From: Cyrtodaria siliqua | Taxonomy: Eukaryota > Mollusca > Bivalvia > Adapedonta > Hiatellidae | Direction: 5' to 3' | Length of the DNA stretch: 64,000 bases | Assembly (NCBI GenBank): GCA_037043455.1 | Contig: JAWPHD010011485.1 | Span: 19,468 to 83,467 of the forward strand | Shown: one piece after another, positions 1-11,785 of the stretch | Numbering within the stretch: the first letter of the stretch is position 1 | How the letters are laid out: each line of letters begins with the position of its first letter | The notes under the pieces: model-generated | The model's database searches: none | Told to the model about the DNA's origin: nothing | Seen by the model: only the letters and a program-made list of their open reading frames with translations | Program-made: the position numbers and the translations under genes

Positions 1-960
1 GTAACCATTTTCTATTACGGCAGCAATAAAAACTAGATTTTGATCAGAGCCTGATCAAACGGACCTTCCACACTGGATGATTTCATGACGTCACAAAGGT
101 CAGTGCTGACAAAAGCAATGGCATATATTGTTTTATCTATAACATTGCAAGAAACTCGGTCAGAAGGGAAAATGAATATATTGCAATAACTTATGACGTC
201 ACTGGCGGCCGTTTTTGTGATAACGTCATGACGCTTTCACAATTACAACCAGAACTTTACAATCTGTGAAAGTTTCAATCAAATATGATCATAAATGTAT
301 GAGATAGAGTGATAACAAAATTGTCAATATGAGTCACTGACGGCCTTCATCGATGACGTGATGATAACAGGTAATGTTACTGCACATCTAGGTCATACAC
401 TCTACAACATGTGAACATTTAGTTTTAAATTTGATTATACATTCAGGAGATAAAGAGATTATAACAAAGACAATGACTCTGATTATTTTACTAACAAAAT
501 TGCTTAAAACATACACTCAGCACAAACACAAATGATTTTTTATGAATTATGACATCGCCGGCTTCATTTGAAGTCACTTGGAGCCATACTGGATGACGTC
601 ATGACGTCACGATGGTCAGTTATCACTTAAACGGTGGCCTTTATGATTTTGTCAATAACAATGCAACAAAAACCATCAGAAGCGATATTTTTATTAATTG
701 ATGACGTCAATGGCGGCCATCTTTTTGATAACGTCATGAAGCCATTTTATGTTTTTGCATAACTACATCCTGAACTTTACAATCTGTGAAAGTTTCATTT
801 AAATCCGGTCATACATGTCATTGGCGGCCATCTTATATGACATTATGACACCGTATGATGTTATTACACATCTAGGTCATGAGCACTTCAACGTGTAAAT
901 GTTTAATTTTAAATTCTTTACGTCATTGGGAGCCATATTCATAAAGTCATGACGTCAAGT
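1..960. repeat. Tandem ~520-bp repeat with TGACGTCA palindromes
   Basis: Two diverged copies of a unit of about 520 bp lie head to tail; for example 'gaactttacaatctgtgaaa' occurs near 251 and again near 772. The unit contains 'ggcggcc' blocks and recurrent TGACGTCA. Perfect TGACGTCA octamers are at 86-93, 194-201, 594-601, 602-609, 702-709 and 950-957. That octamer is the palindromic CREB/ATF site, but here it is built into a repeat, so regulatory function is not shown. No coding region is supported. Confidence 0.75.
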
Positions 961-1480
961 TGGTATATGATTGGAATTATATGTGTAGATGTGCAGGGGG
1001 AATTACAATTTTCGTACCACCTACGGGTGTGGGGCTATGTGGTTGGTTTGGTTTAAAATAAAATGCTCCTAGATAATTAACTATAAGAGTGTAAATTGTG
1101 TCTGTATTATCGTCGCCCCCAGTCAATACATATATTACGGGGTTTGTGGTCCCAGTGGTCATGCCATGAGGGCTGGACATGGCAGAGTAGGCGGGGTCAA
1201 ACTATCTTTCCAACTATGGTCATATTGCATATCAGGTTGAATGCCATTGCAGCAGGTGTGCACTGATGCAAGAACAGATGGCCAAGAGTCATCTTTGGTG
1301 GTTGTGGGGAGCGACAAAATGTAGAACTAAGTATATATATGTTGTTTGTTTTATCTTGCTTCGCTGTATGCAATACATACTGTAAACTTCAACGGTGTCA
1401 CTGGCTCAAGTGCGAATACATGCCACTAATTGAAAGTCGAAAAGATATGCGATGGCGCGCTATCGACTTGATCATTTCGA
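960..1480 (+). repeat. Dispersed repeat, copy inverted at 7340-7840
   Basis: This non-coding stretch shares blocks with three other places. The 'tgccactaatt...gatatgcgatggcgcg' block near 1420-1460 recurs in reverse complement near 7350-7410, and the 'tgtattatcgtcgcccccagtcaatacatata' portion resembles 1990-2480 and 7490-7710. A 100-codon open frame (1339-1641) crosses the end of it. That frame has no recognisable domain and is read as chance. Confidence 0.6.
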
Positions 1481-1989
1481 AATGTTATGCTCGCGAAATA
1501 AAACGCTTTGAAAGTCTATTTATCCAGGCACATTTCTTTTTTAAATCGGGGATAATGTTACCCTTCCGTTCGTCCGTCCGTCCCTCTGTCAGTCCTTGTG
1601 TAATTGACACTCCTCCTACACCGTTACAAGTGCGGACTTGAAACGATATACTACACCGTGCACAACAAGTTAGAGAAACTCCACATTGCGGTGAATCAAA
1701 AGAAGTTTTATTTTTCTAAAAGCATCGCTGAGATAAGCTTGTTCCTGCCTTGGCGAGGCCATGATGTACACAAACAATAAGTCGTGTCGCCTTGTACACT
1801 TATTACACCACGTGTAGTTAGTTGCACGCATTTTTTTCCACCCGTGTCAAAATTGAATGACAGTAGCCTCTGATGTGGTGAGCTGACGATCGATGTCAGT
1901 CGCGTGCAAAAATCTCTTTGATGTCGCTGCTGATTTCATTTGTCACAAAATTGAGATTCTCTAACTTGTATTGCAAGGCGTATGTCTGG

Positions 1990-2480
1990 AATATACATGT
2001 AGATGTGCACAAGCTTACAAAATGTCTGTACCTCTTAGGGGCGGGACTAAGGGGTTTGAAGTTGTTTACATACAAAATACAATTAATCCTACATGCTTAA
2101 CTGTAGGATTGTGGAATTGTGTATTATCATCTTTGCTTAATGGTCAGTACATATATTAAGTGTTTTTGCGTGGCCCCCCTGGGTTATACCCTGAATGCTG
2201 GACTTGGTGGGTAGGAGGGTTCAACAACCATATGCTTTTTTTTCCAAATAGGGGCATGTTGCATTTCAAATCGAATGACATTGCTAGAGGGGTGTACTTA
2301 CGTCCAACAATGCCAGGGAGTCATAGTGGGTGGTTGGGAGGGGTCAAACTGTAGAACTTAGTCTATATGAGTGGTTTGACATAAAAAATAAGAGTACTCT
2401 TACATGCTTTACTGGAGGAGCTGAAATTGTGTATGTGTTATCGTTGTCTCAAGCGTCAATACGTAGACTGTTTCTTACAC
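1990..2480 (+). repeat. Second diverged copy of the 960-1340 repeat
   Basis: It shares 'tgtagatgtgca', a 'gtcagtacatatatta'-like block and 'ggtcaaactgtagaacttagt' with 960-1340. Within it a unit of about 300-360 bp is partly repeated ('cctacatgctt' near 2087 and 'cttacatgcttt' near 2400). The short open frames in it are repeat-derived. Confidence 0.55.
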
Positions 2481-2762
2481 TATGATGTCAAGATGTTCAT
2501 ATCGATTCGGCGTTAAAATCTAACTTGTATTTACACTCCATTTTTTCTTCAAATTTTACGATGAAGCTACAGCTAAGAATAATTGTATCACATACATCTC
2601 CTCAAATAATGTTTCAATCTGAAAGCTGGTACGGAGTTCGCATGTGCTTTCTGATATACTGAAGTATCAATTTAAGGTTCATGTTTATTCATCATTGTGA
2701 ACTTTCAAATGTAAAGTTTTACTTAATTTGCAAGCCGATTTTTGAATCTTTGCACCACATCG

Positions 2763-2811
2763 TAACTGGTGATGCGGAGTAACATCGTAACTGGTGATGC
2801 GGAGTAACATT
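2763..2811. repeat. 24-bp direct repeat, two copies
   Basis: 'gtaactggtgatgcggagta' plus four bases is repeated twice in immediate succession. It lies inside the probable intron downstream (minus strand) of the signal-peptide exon at 2961-3015. Confidence 0.9.
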
Positions 2812-2960
2812 AATACATGAGAGACATTGAAAACTAAACTATTTATACAAAATATTACAAATATTTGATAAACAATGGATAAAATATAAAACGAAAATAC
2901 TGTTCGGACTTATAGGCCTTGAACATAATTTATAACAATTAAACACAAAGGGTAACTTAC

Positions 2961-3015
2961 CTTCAACCATCATTAGGCATACCAGTAGCGTTGCAACAAG
3001 TAGTAAGTGTCTCAT
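2961..3015 (-). CDS. Signal-peptide exon of a secreted-peptide gene (partial)
   Basis: Read on the minus strand, this exon starts with ATG at 3015-3013 and encodes 18 residues, MRHLLLVATLLVCLMMVE, a typical hydrophobic signal peptide. It then ends in phase 1 at a strong splice donor (GAAG|GTAAGT). It is a paralogue of the exon at 11731-11785: same 55-nt length, same phase, same donor, and the first ~130 bp of the intron also match ('caaatatttgtaatattttg' in both). An in-frame upstream ATG at 3033 would add six residues, but the paralogue supports 3015. The second exon was not found with confidence at lower coordinates, so the gene is partial or orphaned. Function unknown; export is inferred from the signal peptide. 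Confidence 0.7.
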
Positions 3016-3084
3016 CTTTTCGACGGCTTTCACTCAAAACATTATACGAATATAGTAATTGTCTCATTTACACACATTAAGGTG

Positions 3085-3092
3085 TATATATA
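3085..3092 (-). promoter_or_regulatory. TATA box of the 2961-3015 gene
   Basis: On the minus strand 'gctatatatacaccttaatg' lies about 70 bp upstream of the ATG. The paralogue at 11731 has TATATATA at 11656-11663, 68 bp before its ATG, within the same surrounding sequence. The conserved spacing between diverged copies supports a real core promoter. Confidence 0.65.
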
Positions 3093-3212
3093 GCAAAAGT
3101 TCCAAGCCGGATTCATCATGTCATTTAGCCTGAAGATGACGCGACATGGTACGTAATTATAACTCTATAACAGTAAATTACCGTCCCATTATAAAATAAA
3201 GTTTAAAAAACT

Positions 3213-3340
3213 AAAGCTGTGTGACTTCCAAAAACAATAATCGAGCTAATTAATTAGTTTTCTTGGAAGGCAGAAATAAAACCTGTATGACATCCAAAAC
3301 AAGTAATCGAGCTAATTAATCAGTTTTCTTGGAAGGCACA
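3213..3340. repeat. 69-bp direct duplication
   Basis: Two copies of a unit containing 'aatcgagctaattaat' and 'agttttcttggaaggca' lie in tandem, near 3240 and 3308. Confidence 0.85.
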
Positions 3341-3635
3341 AAGCTTTTATTTATTGTATTTATTATATACACCCTATACATGCAAATATGAAAATAAAAT
3401 TAATAGAAGTTTAATTAAATGCTTATGGGAAAATTGGATTAAAGTGTGTACAGACGGCGATAACTTGTAATTACTTACAAAATCAAAACTACCGTGGTTG
3501 AATACGTTTCAAAATACGCCGCATATGAGTTATAGTCTGGGTATTTGAAAAATATGTAGTTGACAACTTAAGCTCCCCATATGGTCCTTTTGCGTATTGA
3601 AAAATACAAAGTTTTCCTTCTGTCCTTTGGATTTT

Positions 3636-3708
3636 GTACATACTTTCTATTCTGAGTTATGTACATACTTTCTATTCTGAGTTATGTACATACTTTCTTT
3701 TCTGTGCT
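3636..3708. repeat. 24-bp tandem repeat, about three copies
   Basis: Three successive units contain 'gtacatactttctattctga', the last one slightly diverged. Non-coding. Confidence 0.9.
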
Positions 3709-3884
3709 GTCTTATGTTACACTGTTTTTACTTTGCACTGTAATACTGACAAATAATAAGAAAATAATTGATGTACAATTGTAAATAAAAAACTCTATAC
3801 GTTATAAAAGCTTATTGCCCTAGCTATTACCAAAGATGACCAGTACATATAACGGTCCATCTGTTACCGTGGAAAACACATACA

Positions 3885-4035
3885 ATCAGTGTTATTATAG
3901 AACGAGTATGAAAGGGGACATTTAGAAATCGCCGAACACGATAAATATAAAAACATATTGCAGTCTCAGTTTGAGAATGTTCATGAACGGTAGTGAAAAA
4001 TTCAGTTCAAGAACGGTAGTGAAAAATGATCACAC
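3885..4035 (-). repeat. Dispersed repeat also at 41.92-42.09 and 43.98-44.18 kb
   Basis: In reverse complement it matches the blocks near 42000 and 44090 that contain the motif 'ttcatgaacagtctcaatc' followed by 'cgagactgcaatatt'. The block 'acggtagtgaaaaa' is duplicated at 3986 and 4014. Three copies are present in the window; no coding content is visible. Confidence 0.65.
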
Positions 4036-6640
4036 CCTATAGGACGACAAACATTATATTAATGTAGGTTATACATAACGATAGTCCAGTGATCCGGATT
4101 TAATAACTATTATCAATCCACGATGCATATGTCATTAGAACTAGCACAATATATAGCTAGATAACTAGATTACACGAGTCTCCACATAGTTACATATTAT
4201 AGTATGGTCCAAGTATTTATATTGTTACTCATACCTAAACTTGTAATATATTGTTTACAAGTAGAATGTAGTTCAGTTATTCGTGCTTTAATACTGGCAT
4301 ATAAAATACCAAAATTGACGTTGACTTATACGACACGTACTACGTCATTTACTATTTGAAACTAATTATTTATCTTAATTAAAACATGATCGATTATATT
4401 ATACTATTTCATTACTCATATACATTTGCAGCTGGTAAACATATCATCAGACTGACGTTAGTTGACATGTTTTTATATTTTCATCCGCGTTGTTTCTAAG
4501 AATATTCTGTTAACAACACTCATTAACATAATTTTTTATTCCATCCGCATTAGGGGAAAACAATTCACGCTTTTCTGACGTTACATACTATACAGCAGAC
4601 AAACAAAAATCCAATGGTATACAACAACAGTAATAATCCATCATGGATATCCGGTAGATATTGGGATATTGCAATCCTGCGTATAACCGTTACGATAGGA
4701 AGCTCAGCAATGCCTCCGTTTCGATGCCAATAGTTATACCTCGGGTTAGATTATCCTTATCTTAACCGCTTTGAAATATTCTTGGAATGATGTGAGTTGG
4801 GCCAGAAGAGGAACAACGTGGGTCCTGTCTGTCGTTTAAGGCAACCAAATTGGAGTTTACGAAACGTTAAGGTGTAACACTGCAGTTCTGCTCGTGAAAA
4901 AGCTACCAAACTTAGTTTGTTTAAACGTGAAGCAGTGACACTGCAGTTCTGCACGTGTAAAAGTTTAAGATCCATTCTGCATACTTTTCTTCCCATTTAG
5001 TTGAGAGTGGAATTTCTTTCTGTTGGCGCCATTTATTTCATCGTATTCGCTTACAAATATACAAGGTAGTTGGTCATTACGTTATTTACAATTATGTTGT
5101 TGTCTTATAAACACTCTGACGTAGGAGCTACTACTGATGGATTGACTTATACATGTGTTTACTATAATAATTGTTTTCAACAAATCGTCTTCAATGTCAT
5201 ATATAAATGGATCCGGGATAACACTTTTCTTTATTGTGTTTTCTGAGTAATAGCCATATTATATATATTTAAATGTTGTTTCATATATATCATCATAATA
5301 GGGCATTTATAGATAATAAAACAAATACAATCTCGATTTTCATGAACAAGGGGAATTATTAAACAAACACAAAAAAGGCTGTAAATACATGTTTTATGCT
5401 TAAGTGAGTTGCTCGGTGCTATTTAACTACAATGTTATAAAACTGTTGCATATAGGCCTTCATAGTCTATGTCATTATATTGTACTGGGTCCTCTCGTTT
5501 TGAACAAAAATATATGTTCGAATAAGAATGCATCAATCATTTTAATGGTGCAATTTAAAGTCATCCTTTTTTTGTATGGTTCCGCTTTTAATATTTGGTT
5601 GTCTTTCCTGAACAGTATAAAAAACAAAGGTCTTAATTATCATGAAATGTGCTAAAGCAGCTTCCAATATCTTACATATGTAAAACATTGTTCCTGGATC
5701 TATTTTTCTTGAGGGGTAAATAAAATCCCCCTCACAATAATTACATCATGTGTTTTACTCCTTACCCACCTTAAAGCTAAGAGAAACCTATTTCACAATA
5801 GGGTTTCAAAAATACATGTTCTTATATATATATACAAAACGTATACTATTAGGCCCTTATTATTCTGTGTGTATTTGTTCTATTTTTCTGTTCAATGGTA
5901 AGAACTCAACAATCAGTGTCATAGAATATACAAACCACACCAGTGTATGACTTACAGACGTATTCTCTCTGTAAGAAAATGTTTTATAGTGATTGTTATA
6001 TAAAATGTGGGGAAGTCCCTATACCATGGTCCTATAAAGAGGACCTCACATCAGCCGACTTGTCTTTATATATATAATATATACACATGTATACATATAT
6101 ATACTCGTAAATACAACGTGTTGGTTACTTTGCGTAGAGAACAACGTTTGCAGGACCTCCCTCATTTGCGCCATATTCTGACCTTTAAAGACATGTCATG
6201 TTCATGCAACGCATACTTTTGACTTGCTTGATGTTGACAATCGATTAGCCTTTTGTCTCCAAAAGGTTGTCCCCTTAAGTTGAAAGGAATACTACTTAAA
6301 AATATGAATTTTGGATGACTTAAATATATAACTTGTGGGTGACTTTTTATATATTATACTTAAAGATATGACTTTTGTGTGACTTCGCGTAGGGAACAGC
6401 TTATCGGACATGTGTGGCATTTTTCGAGCTTTAAATGCATGTCATGGTCAAGCTCGTCCTTGAACTACCATGTGTATGATGAACGTCAAGCAAATGAGCT
6501 ACTAGTACACTTGCTTATGAAGTCGTTGATATTACATGGCCGGGAAATGAACCTACGACCTCCCGCGTACGGGTAGGATTGGACAGACGGATGGGTATAA
6601 AAAATAAATAAACTAAGATGAAAAAGTTGCGTAACTCACT
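4036..6640. other. No gene seen
   Basis: AT-rich sequence with only short chance open frames. There is an internal duplication around 4877-4960 ('actgcagttctgc.cgtg' twice). Two related segments near 6130-6200 and 6385-6450 share 'gcgtag.gaacaac' and 'ctttaaa..catgtcatg'. No splice-supported exon was recognised. Confidence 0.5.
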
Positions 6641-7110
6641 TAAAGATACAGGATATAGGGGTAAGCTGCACATAATTAATATCTACAGTATATAAGAAAC
6701 TATATGCAGTATATAAGAAATAAACTAAGAGGAAAAAGGTGCAACTCAATTGAAAAATATCAGAGAGGAAATCATCGACAATATGCACAAGCGCGCCCCC
6801 ACCCCAACCCCCTCCTTTATGTCAGAATTGAATACCAAGTTTCTTTGTAATCGGATAGAAACTGTAGGAGTAGTTGCGCATACAAGAATGCATTGATGGA
6901 TATCCATTCTCTATATAGAGTACATAAGACATAAGCTAAGTTGAAAAAGTGGCATAACTTAATGAAAATATCATCGGATAGAAAAACACGACAATATGCG
7001 GTTGTCAGAGCTGTATACCAATTTTCTTTCAATCGCATGGAAATTGTAGGAGGTGTTTTGCACACAAAGATTTGTGAAACGGACGTCCAGACAAGGTGAA
7101 TCCTTTATAA
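6640..7110. repeat. Diverged tandem repeat, unit ~200 bp
   Basis: Blocks such as 'aatcggatagaaactgtaggagta' near 6848 and 'aatcgcatggaaattgtaggagg' near 7031 recur, with 'aaaaagt.gc.taact' and 'cgacaatatgc' between them. The open frame at 6817-7065 (minus) is simply this repeat translated. Confidence 0.6.
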
Positions 7111-7339
7111 CCACAACTTCTACGACACGGTGGTATACAAATCAATATAAATAATCGGGTGAGAAACAGTTGCAAAATGATAAAACAGGAACCGGAAGAA
7201 AAGAAAATACAGAAGCAGATAAAATCAGTTTGTCACCTTAGAGGTGAAAGGAGCTATGAGTATATGACAAAATAAACAAATAGCAAATTTTACTCATAAG
7301 GTGACGATTTGTAATAGTGTGCTACATGTATTTCATAGC

Positions 7340-7840
7340 ATGTCAATGGCGCGCCATCGCATATCCCCGCACATTTTAATTAGTGGCATGTATTCTCACT
7401 TGAACCAGTAATAACACAGTGAACGTTTAAAGTCTGTATTGCAAACAGAGATGCAGGATAAAATAAGCATCAGATATACACTAGGTTCTACATCATTACC
7501 CCTCAGCACCACCCATGGATGACCCTCGGGATTTTTTGTTTTTGCATCCGTGCACAACTGTTGCAATGTTATTTAATATGATATGCAACATGTCCCTGTT
7601 TTGAAAAATAATTGACCCGACTACCCAACCAAGTTCTGCCCCCAGGGCATGACTCAATGGTACCACGCAAAACCCGTATTGACCCTTGCGACAACGATAA
7701 TACATACACAATTTACAATCGTATCGTTAAGCTTGTAGGAGTAATTGTACTTTTTATGTAAAGCCATCCCCATCAACCTATCCCCGGCTCTTGTGAGGTA
7801 CGAACATTTTAATAACCCCTTGCACATCTATACATATATT
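7340..7840 (-). repeat. Inverted copy of the 960-1480 repeat
   Basis: The reverse complement of 7350-7440 matches 1380-1470 ('gagaatacatgccactaatt' and 'gatatgcgatggcgcg'). 7490-7760 matches the adjacent repeat body. The two copies face each other across about 6 kb. Confidence 0.65.
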
Positions 7841-9390
7841 TCAATCATCTATAAGTTTCAAGTTCTCACCTGTATCGACGTAGGATGATTCTAAATTATA
7901 CTCGGACGGACGCACGCACGCACGTACGGAATACATTTATCTCCTTCTTTTTGAAAAGAAGTACGGGGTTAAAGATGTAACCACCTTCTGAATTTTATCA
8001 GAAGAACATGTATTACTCGACTGATACTAATCATAGTTATTTTAAATTTATTTCATTTCAATAAAAAATGAGATGGGTCTATAGAAACCTAACGCAATGG
8101 TATCACAAACAAAGAGCAAATAAATTATAAAATGAAAAAGACAATATACAAAAGAAATGGTGGTGAAGACCGACTTGGAACGGTCAGTAGGCAATAAGGC
8201 CTACAGGTTAGCTTGAATCGATTTTATGTGTACACAATCCTCGCTATTATCCTGTCTTCAGCGCCCAAATTGACAAGACAATGTAAACAAAACTACATCC
8301 TATCAAAAGGAAAAACATCAAAAACATAACAAACAAAATGTGCATTCCTATTTATTTTTACATCGTACATAGACATTGTGTCTGATTAACACTCGTCATA
8401 AACTGTATTTATTATGTGTTTGATATATCGCACACGTATGATGATGTTGACTTCATACGCATTAATTAACACTTAACATGTTAAGTATATAAAATGTGGT
8501 ATAATTAAGATTATATCAAAGATTTGTGATGCTGTGATGCATCGATTTGGTTATGCATCCATTTAAATTAACAAAAAATGAGAAAAACATTGTTTTTTCA
8601 AAACCACATTTTAAAATATGTTCTTTTTAACGACGGAACGCAGACTCCGTGAAATAAACACACCTGTAAACGACTTTGATAAGGCAAATTTCACCAATCA
8701 TCTGATCACAAAATATACGGGTTACTAATACCTCGTATAAGTATTTTTTTGAACTGTGAGCTTATTTAACAAAATATGCACAAACCACGCATCAATGCAT
8801 CACTACCAACGCATCGCATGTACATTTCGAAATGTTATGTGTATTAATTTTATTTTCCTTATAAAGTATGCGCAGTAAAGCTTTAATTTTTGGCTAGTGA
8901 CGGGTTCTGCGCACTTGAAAGAGACATAGGACATTAAATGTTTTATTAATTTTATTAAAAAGTTAAAATTGAAACTAATTTTTGTTTTAAAATTATTTGT
9001 AGATCACCTTTGAATAATTTAACGTTTCTGAGCATCCGAAATGGGACTGCGATTCTTTTAAAATATATGTCAATAATAAAAGGAATTAAAACAATTTCTC
9101 TGTTCAATTATTATATTTATTGAAATTGTTCAGCAGACGGTAATCCAGAAAGTGGCATGTTCAGTATAGGTAAAGAACATGAGTGGGAAGCATGACCTCG
9201 AACCCACCTTTTGTGATAAAATTATAACTGGGCATGGACCTTGAATTGACCTAGCTATGCCTCTGGCGTTGAATAATGTTTATTAGGCGTCTTCACATGT
9301 AGGGATGCAAATCGAAAACCCGAATTGTGAAGCTTTATACTGTGTATGATCTCGTAAATATAAAAAAGTTCATTGCTCAACGTATCATGT
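7841..9390. other. No gene seen; one fragment of the RT-element tail
   Basis: Mostly AT-rich unique-looking DNA. Near 8150-8215 the sequence 'ccgacttggaacggtcag...ggcaataaggcc' resembles the 3' region of the reverse-transcriptase element described at 29885-31860. A short 'cgcacgcacgcacg' run lies near 7910. Confidence 0.45.
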
Positions 9391-9394
9391 TGGT

Positions 9395-9815
9395 TGCGTG
9401 ATTGTATCCGTCTGTTCTTGCCCATTAAGTGCATATATGGTTCTAGGGTGGGGATCACAACGGTTTATAAGTTATGACCCAGGGACTATGTCCCTAGGGG
9501 TGGGGACGGACCCCGGAGCCGCTCCTGGTTGTACGGTTGTATCAGTTTGTTTATGCCCGTATATATGTTTCTAGGGTGGGATCCCAAAGGTTTCCAAGTT
9601 ATGGCGCAGGGACTATTTTCCCAGGGGGTGTGACGGACCCTGGGTCGAAGATGGTTGTATGGTTGTATTTGTCTATTCATGACCAGTAGGTGTATATATG
9701 CTTCTAGGTTGGGGAACTCAACGGTTTCCAAGTTCTGAACCAGGTGTGGGGACTGACCCCGGGGCCGATGCTAGCTGTATGATTATAGCCGTCTGTCCAT
9801 GCTCAATAAGTGTTT
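9395..9815. repeat. ~145-bp tandem repeat, three copies
   Basis: Successive units contain 'ttctagggtgggatcccaa', 'ggtttccaagttatg', 'ccagggactat' and 'gacggaccc'. The apparent open frames on the minus strand are repeat translations. Confidence 0.8.
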
Positions 9816-9829
9816 AACTGTGGTTTCAG

Positions 9830-10200
9830 AGAAGAAAATATTACAAGGTCTATGTAAAACACCTGACCCCTGGGGTGTGGCCAATTTTTACCCCATAGTC
9901 TTGATTTGAATAAACTTGATGGAGGACTATAATATTATGGTACCTGCAAAATACTAGACTTCTAGCTCAAGTAGTTTTAAAGAAGAAGAATTTTTAAAGA
10001 TTTAACAATCTCTATATACAAACTTTTGACCCTCGGGACGAGGCCAACATGTAAAACATGTGACCCCTGGGTCTGGGGCAAATTTTACCCGGTGTCACCA
10101 TTTGAACAAACTCAGTAGAGCACCATAGGCTTATGCTACATGCAAACTATTAGACCTCTAGCACTTGTAGTGTCAGAGAGATATTTTAAAGATATATACG
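9830..10200. repeat. ~190-bp tandem repeat, two copies
   Basis: Two units carry 'gtaaaaca.(c/g)tgacccctgg', 'aattttacccc', 'gaataaactt' and a final 'aaagaagaagaatttttaaagat'-like block. No coding content. Confidence 0.75.
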
Positions 10201-10389
10201 CTATTTGAATGATACATATCTTTAACAGAAATGATGTTATTCAAAACGACGACAAAACAAAATGGATTAAATGTATTAGACGTCATCTAAAAATCGTTTT
10301 ATTCATTTGTTGTTATCAAGACAAATGTTTATTGAAAAAGAGCAATTAGAAACCCTAATAAATATATTAAAATGTATGCACTTAAAGTG

Positions 10390-10570
10390 GAGTGTATATA
10401 TTGTATATAATATATCACCGCCAATGCCTAAATACTCTGAGTTTTCGAATATACTGGTGGGGTAAATTTGATGGTAATAATTTATTAAGGGCACAATGGA
10501 CATGCATATATGATCTATTGTTTTGGAGCGCATGTTTATGCCAAATATTATTCTGATACCTATTGTAATC
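10390..10570 (+). repeat. Repeat copy shared with 13100-13310
   Basis: 'atactctgagttttcgaata', 'ggtggggt', 'atggtaata' and 'atgatctattgtttt' occur in the same order here and at 13100-13310. Part of the block occurs again in reverse orientation at 32935-32995. The 99-codon open frame at 10510-10809 starts in it and is not recognised. Confidence 0.7.
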
Positions 10571-11655
10571 GTGTTTCCATAAATGAATGCTTCCGTTCGG
10601 GTTCTCTTGCTTCAACTGCTGCAGTTGTTGAGTACATATGTATGCACATCAAAGGATTGCTTTTGATACTGTATTATTTCGCGTTTCTGTACATGGTCAC
10701 ATCTGCGTTTATGTATTTTCCGCCTCTATATGTCGCCCTTGTTGTGCGCATTAAACCAAGTTGTAGTTCCCCAGTAGCCCTATTGCCAATTACCGTTCCA
10801 ATGAGGTAAACCATGTTGTCGCCTATTTAAATAGTTTATGTCGAGTTATTTACTAATTTTATTAATTGTTAAAATTGTCTTTTTATGGTGTTAATTTGGA
10901 ATGTACATAAATGTAGTTGTTTGATTTTGCAATAAAAAATTGTGCAGAGATGCAATTTCGAAAACGTTTTTGAAGATCAATCACCTCAACATGTTTGAGT
11001 GTCATTTATAATCGACATCCTGTTTTTCTTATATTTGACCGATGTTAATACATTGCGAATAAATATTCTTGGAAATACTTTTTTCCTCGGTCATGGAGTA
11101 ATAATTACGTAGGTTTAACACATGATCACCGTCAACCGCAAAACATCTTCATGATGTATATACTGAAAGGAAAAAGAAACGCGACACGGGAATTTCCGCT
11201 ATATTTGTTATGTACAATATGCTGCTGTAAATCGAATGGTACATGGCTACGTAAGATCTTTATTTTCGGAAAAAAGACTAAAACAACACGTAACACAGCA
11301 AATAGTATTCCTGTATATTGACAGAGTACGCGTTTGGCGCAAACCTAGGATGCAACATGTTGCAAATTCTTTACGTTAAATACCGTTCTGAACTGGCTCA
11401 ATTTTTCAAAAAGGAACGTCAACATTTATGAATTTCTTGTTACAACGTGTACTGTGATTAAAACGGCTACAACATCAAAGTGTCCTTTCTCTAACTAACT
11501 GAAAATTTCTTTTTACCAAACATCTTGAGATGTCCTTGGATTATATATGAAATTAAGTGTACAGTATATACAATATATATCGGAAATTCGCGCTTCTTTT
11601 TCCATTCAGTATATATGTCACGTTGTATCCGTCTTTGTTGGTTTTTTATTTTTGC

Positions 11656-11663
11656 TATATATA
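11656..11663 (+). promoter_or_regulatory. TATA box of the secreted-peptide gene
   Basis: TATATATA lies in 'tttgctatatataccttaat', 68 bp upstream of the ATG at 11731. The paralogous promoter at 3085-3092 (minus) is conserved in sequence and spacing, while the duplicated locus at about 33405 has it altered to 'ctatgtatacc'. A transcription start near 11690 would give a 5' leader of about 40 nt (inference). Confidence 0.65.
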
Positions 11664-11730
11664 CCTTAATGTCTGTACAGGAGATTATTAATTTAGTCAC
11701 TTATTGTTTGGAGTAAAAACTGTAGACATC

Positions 11731-11785
11731 ATGAAACTGTTACTACTTGTTGTAATACTAGCGGTATGCCTTAGTCTGAGTGAAG
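11731..11785 (+). CDS. Signal-peptide exon 1 of a secreted-peptide gene
   Basis: ATG at 11731 starts an 18-residue hydrophobic signal peptide, MKLLLLVVILAVCLSLSE. The exon ends in phase 1 at GAAG|GTAAGT. Length, phase, donor and promoter are conserved with the minus-strand exon at 2961-3015. Two downstream acceptors fit the phase: 12660 gives a 39-residue product with a proline-rich tail, and 15206 gives a 77-residue product with 41 glycines and a basic end. The product is predicted to be exported. No domain family was recognised; short secreted peptides of this shape could be matrix, mucus or defence peptides, and the sequence does not decide between them. Confidence 0.75.

Noticed and set aside
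1339..1641. 100-codon frame beginning with a hydrophobic segment
   Set aside because: It overlaps a dispersed repeat with an inverted copy at 7340. The hydrophobic start is short and no domain follows.
6480..6585. tRNA-like or SINE-like sequence ('gagctac', 'gaacctacgacctcccg')
   Set aside because: The box-like motifs occur in the wrong order for a tRNA on either strand.
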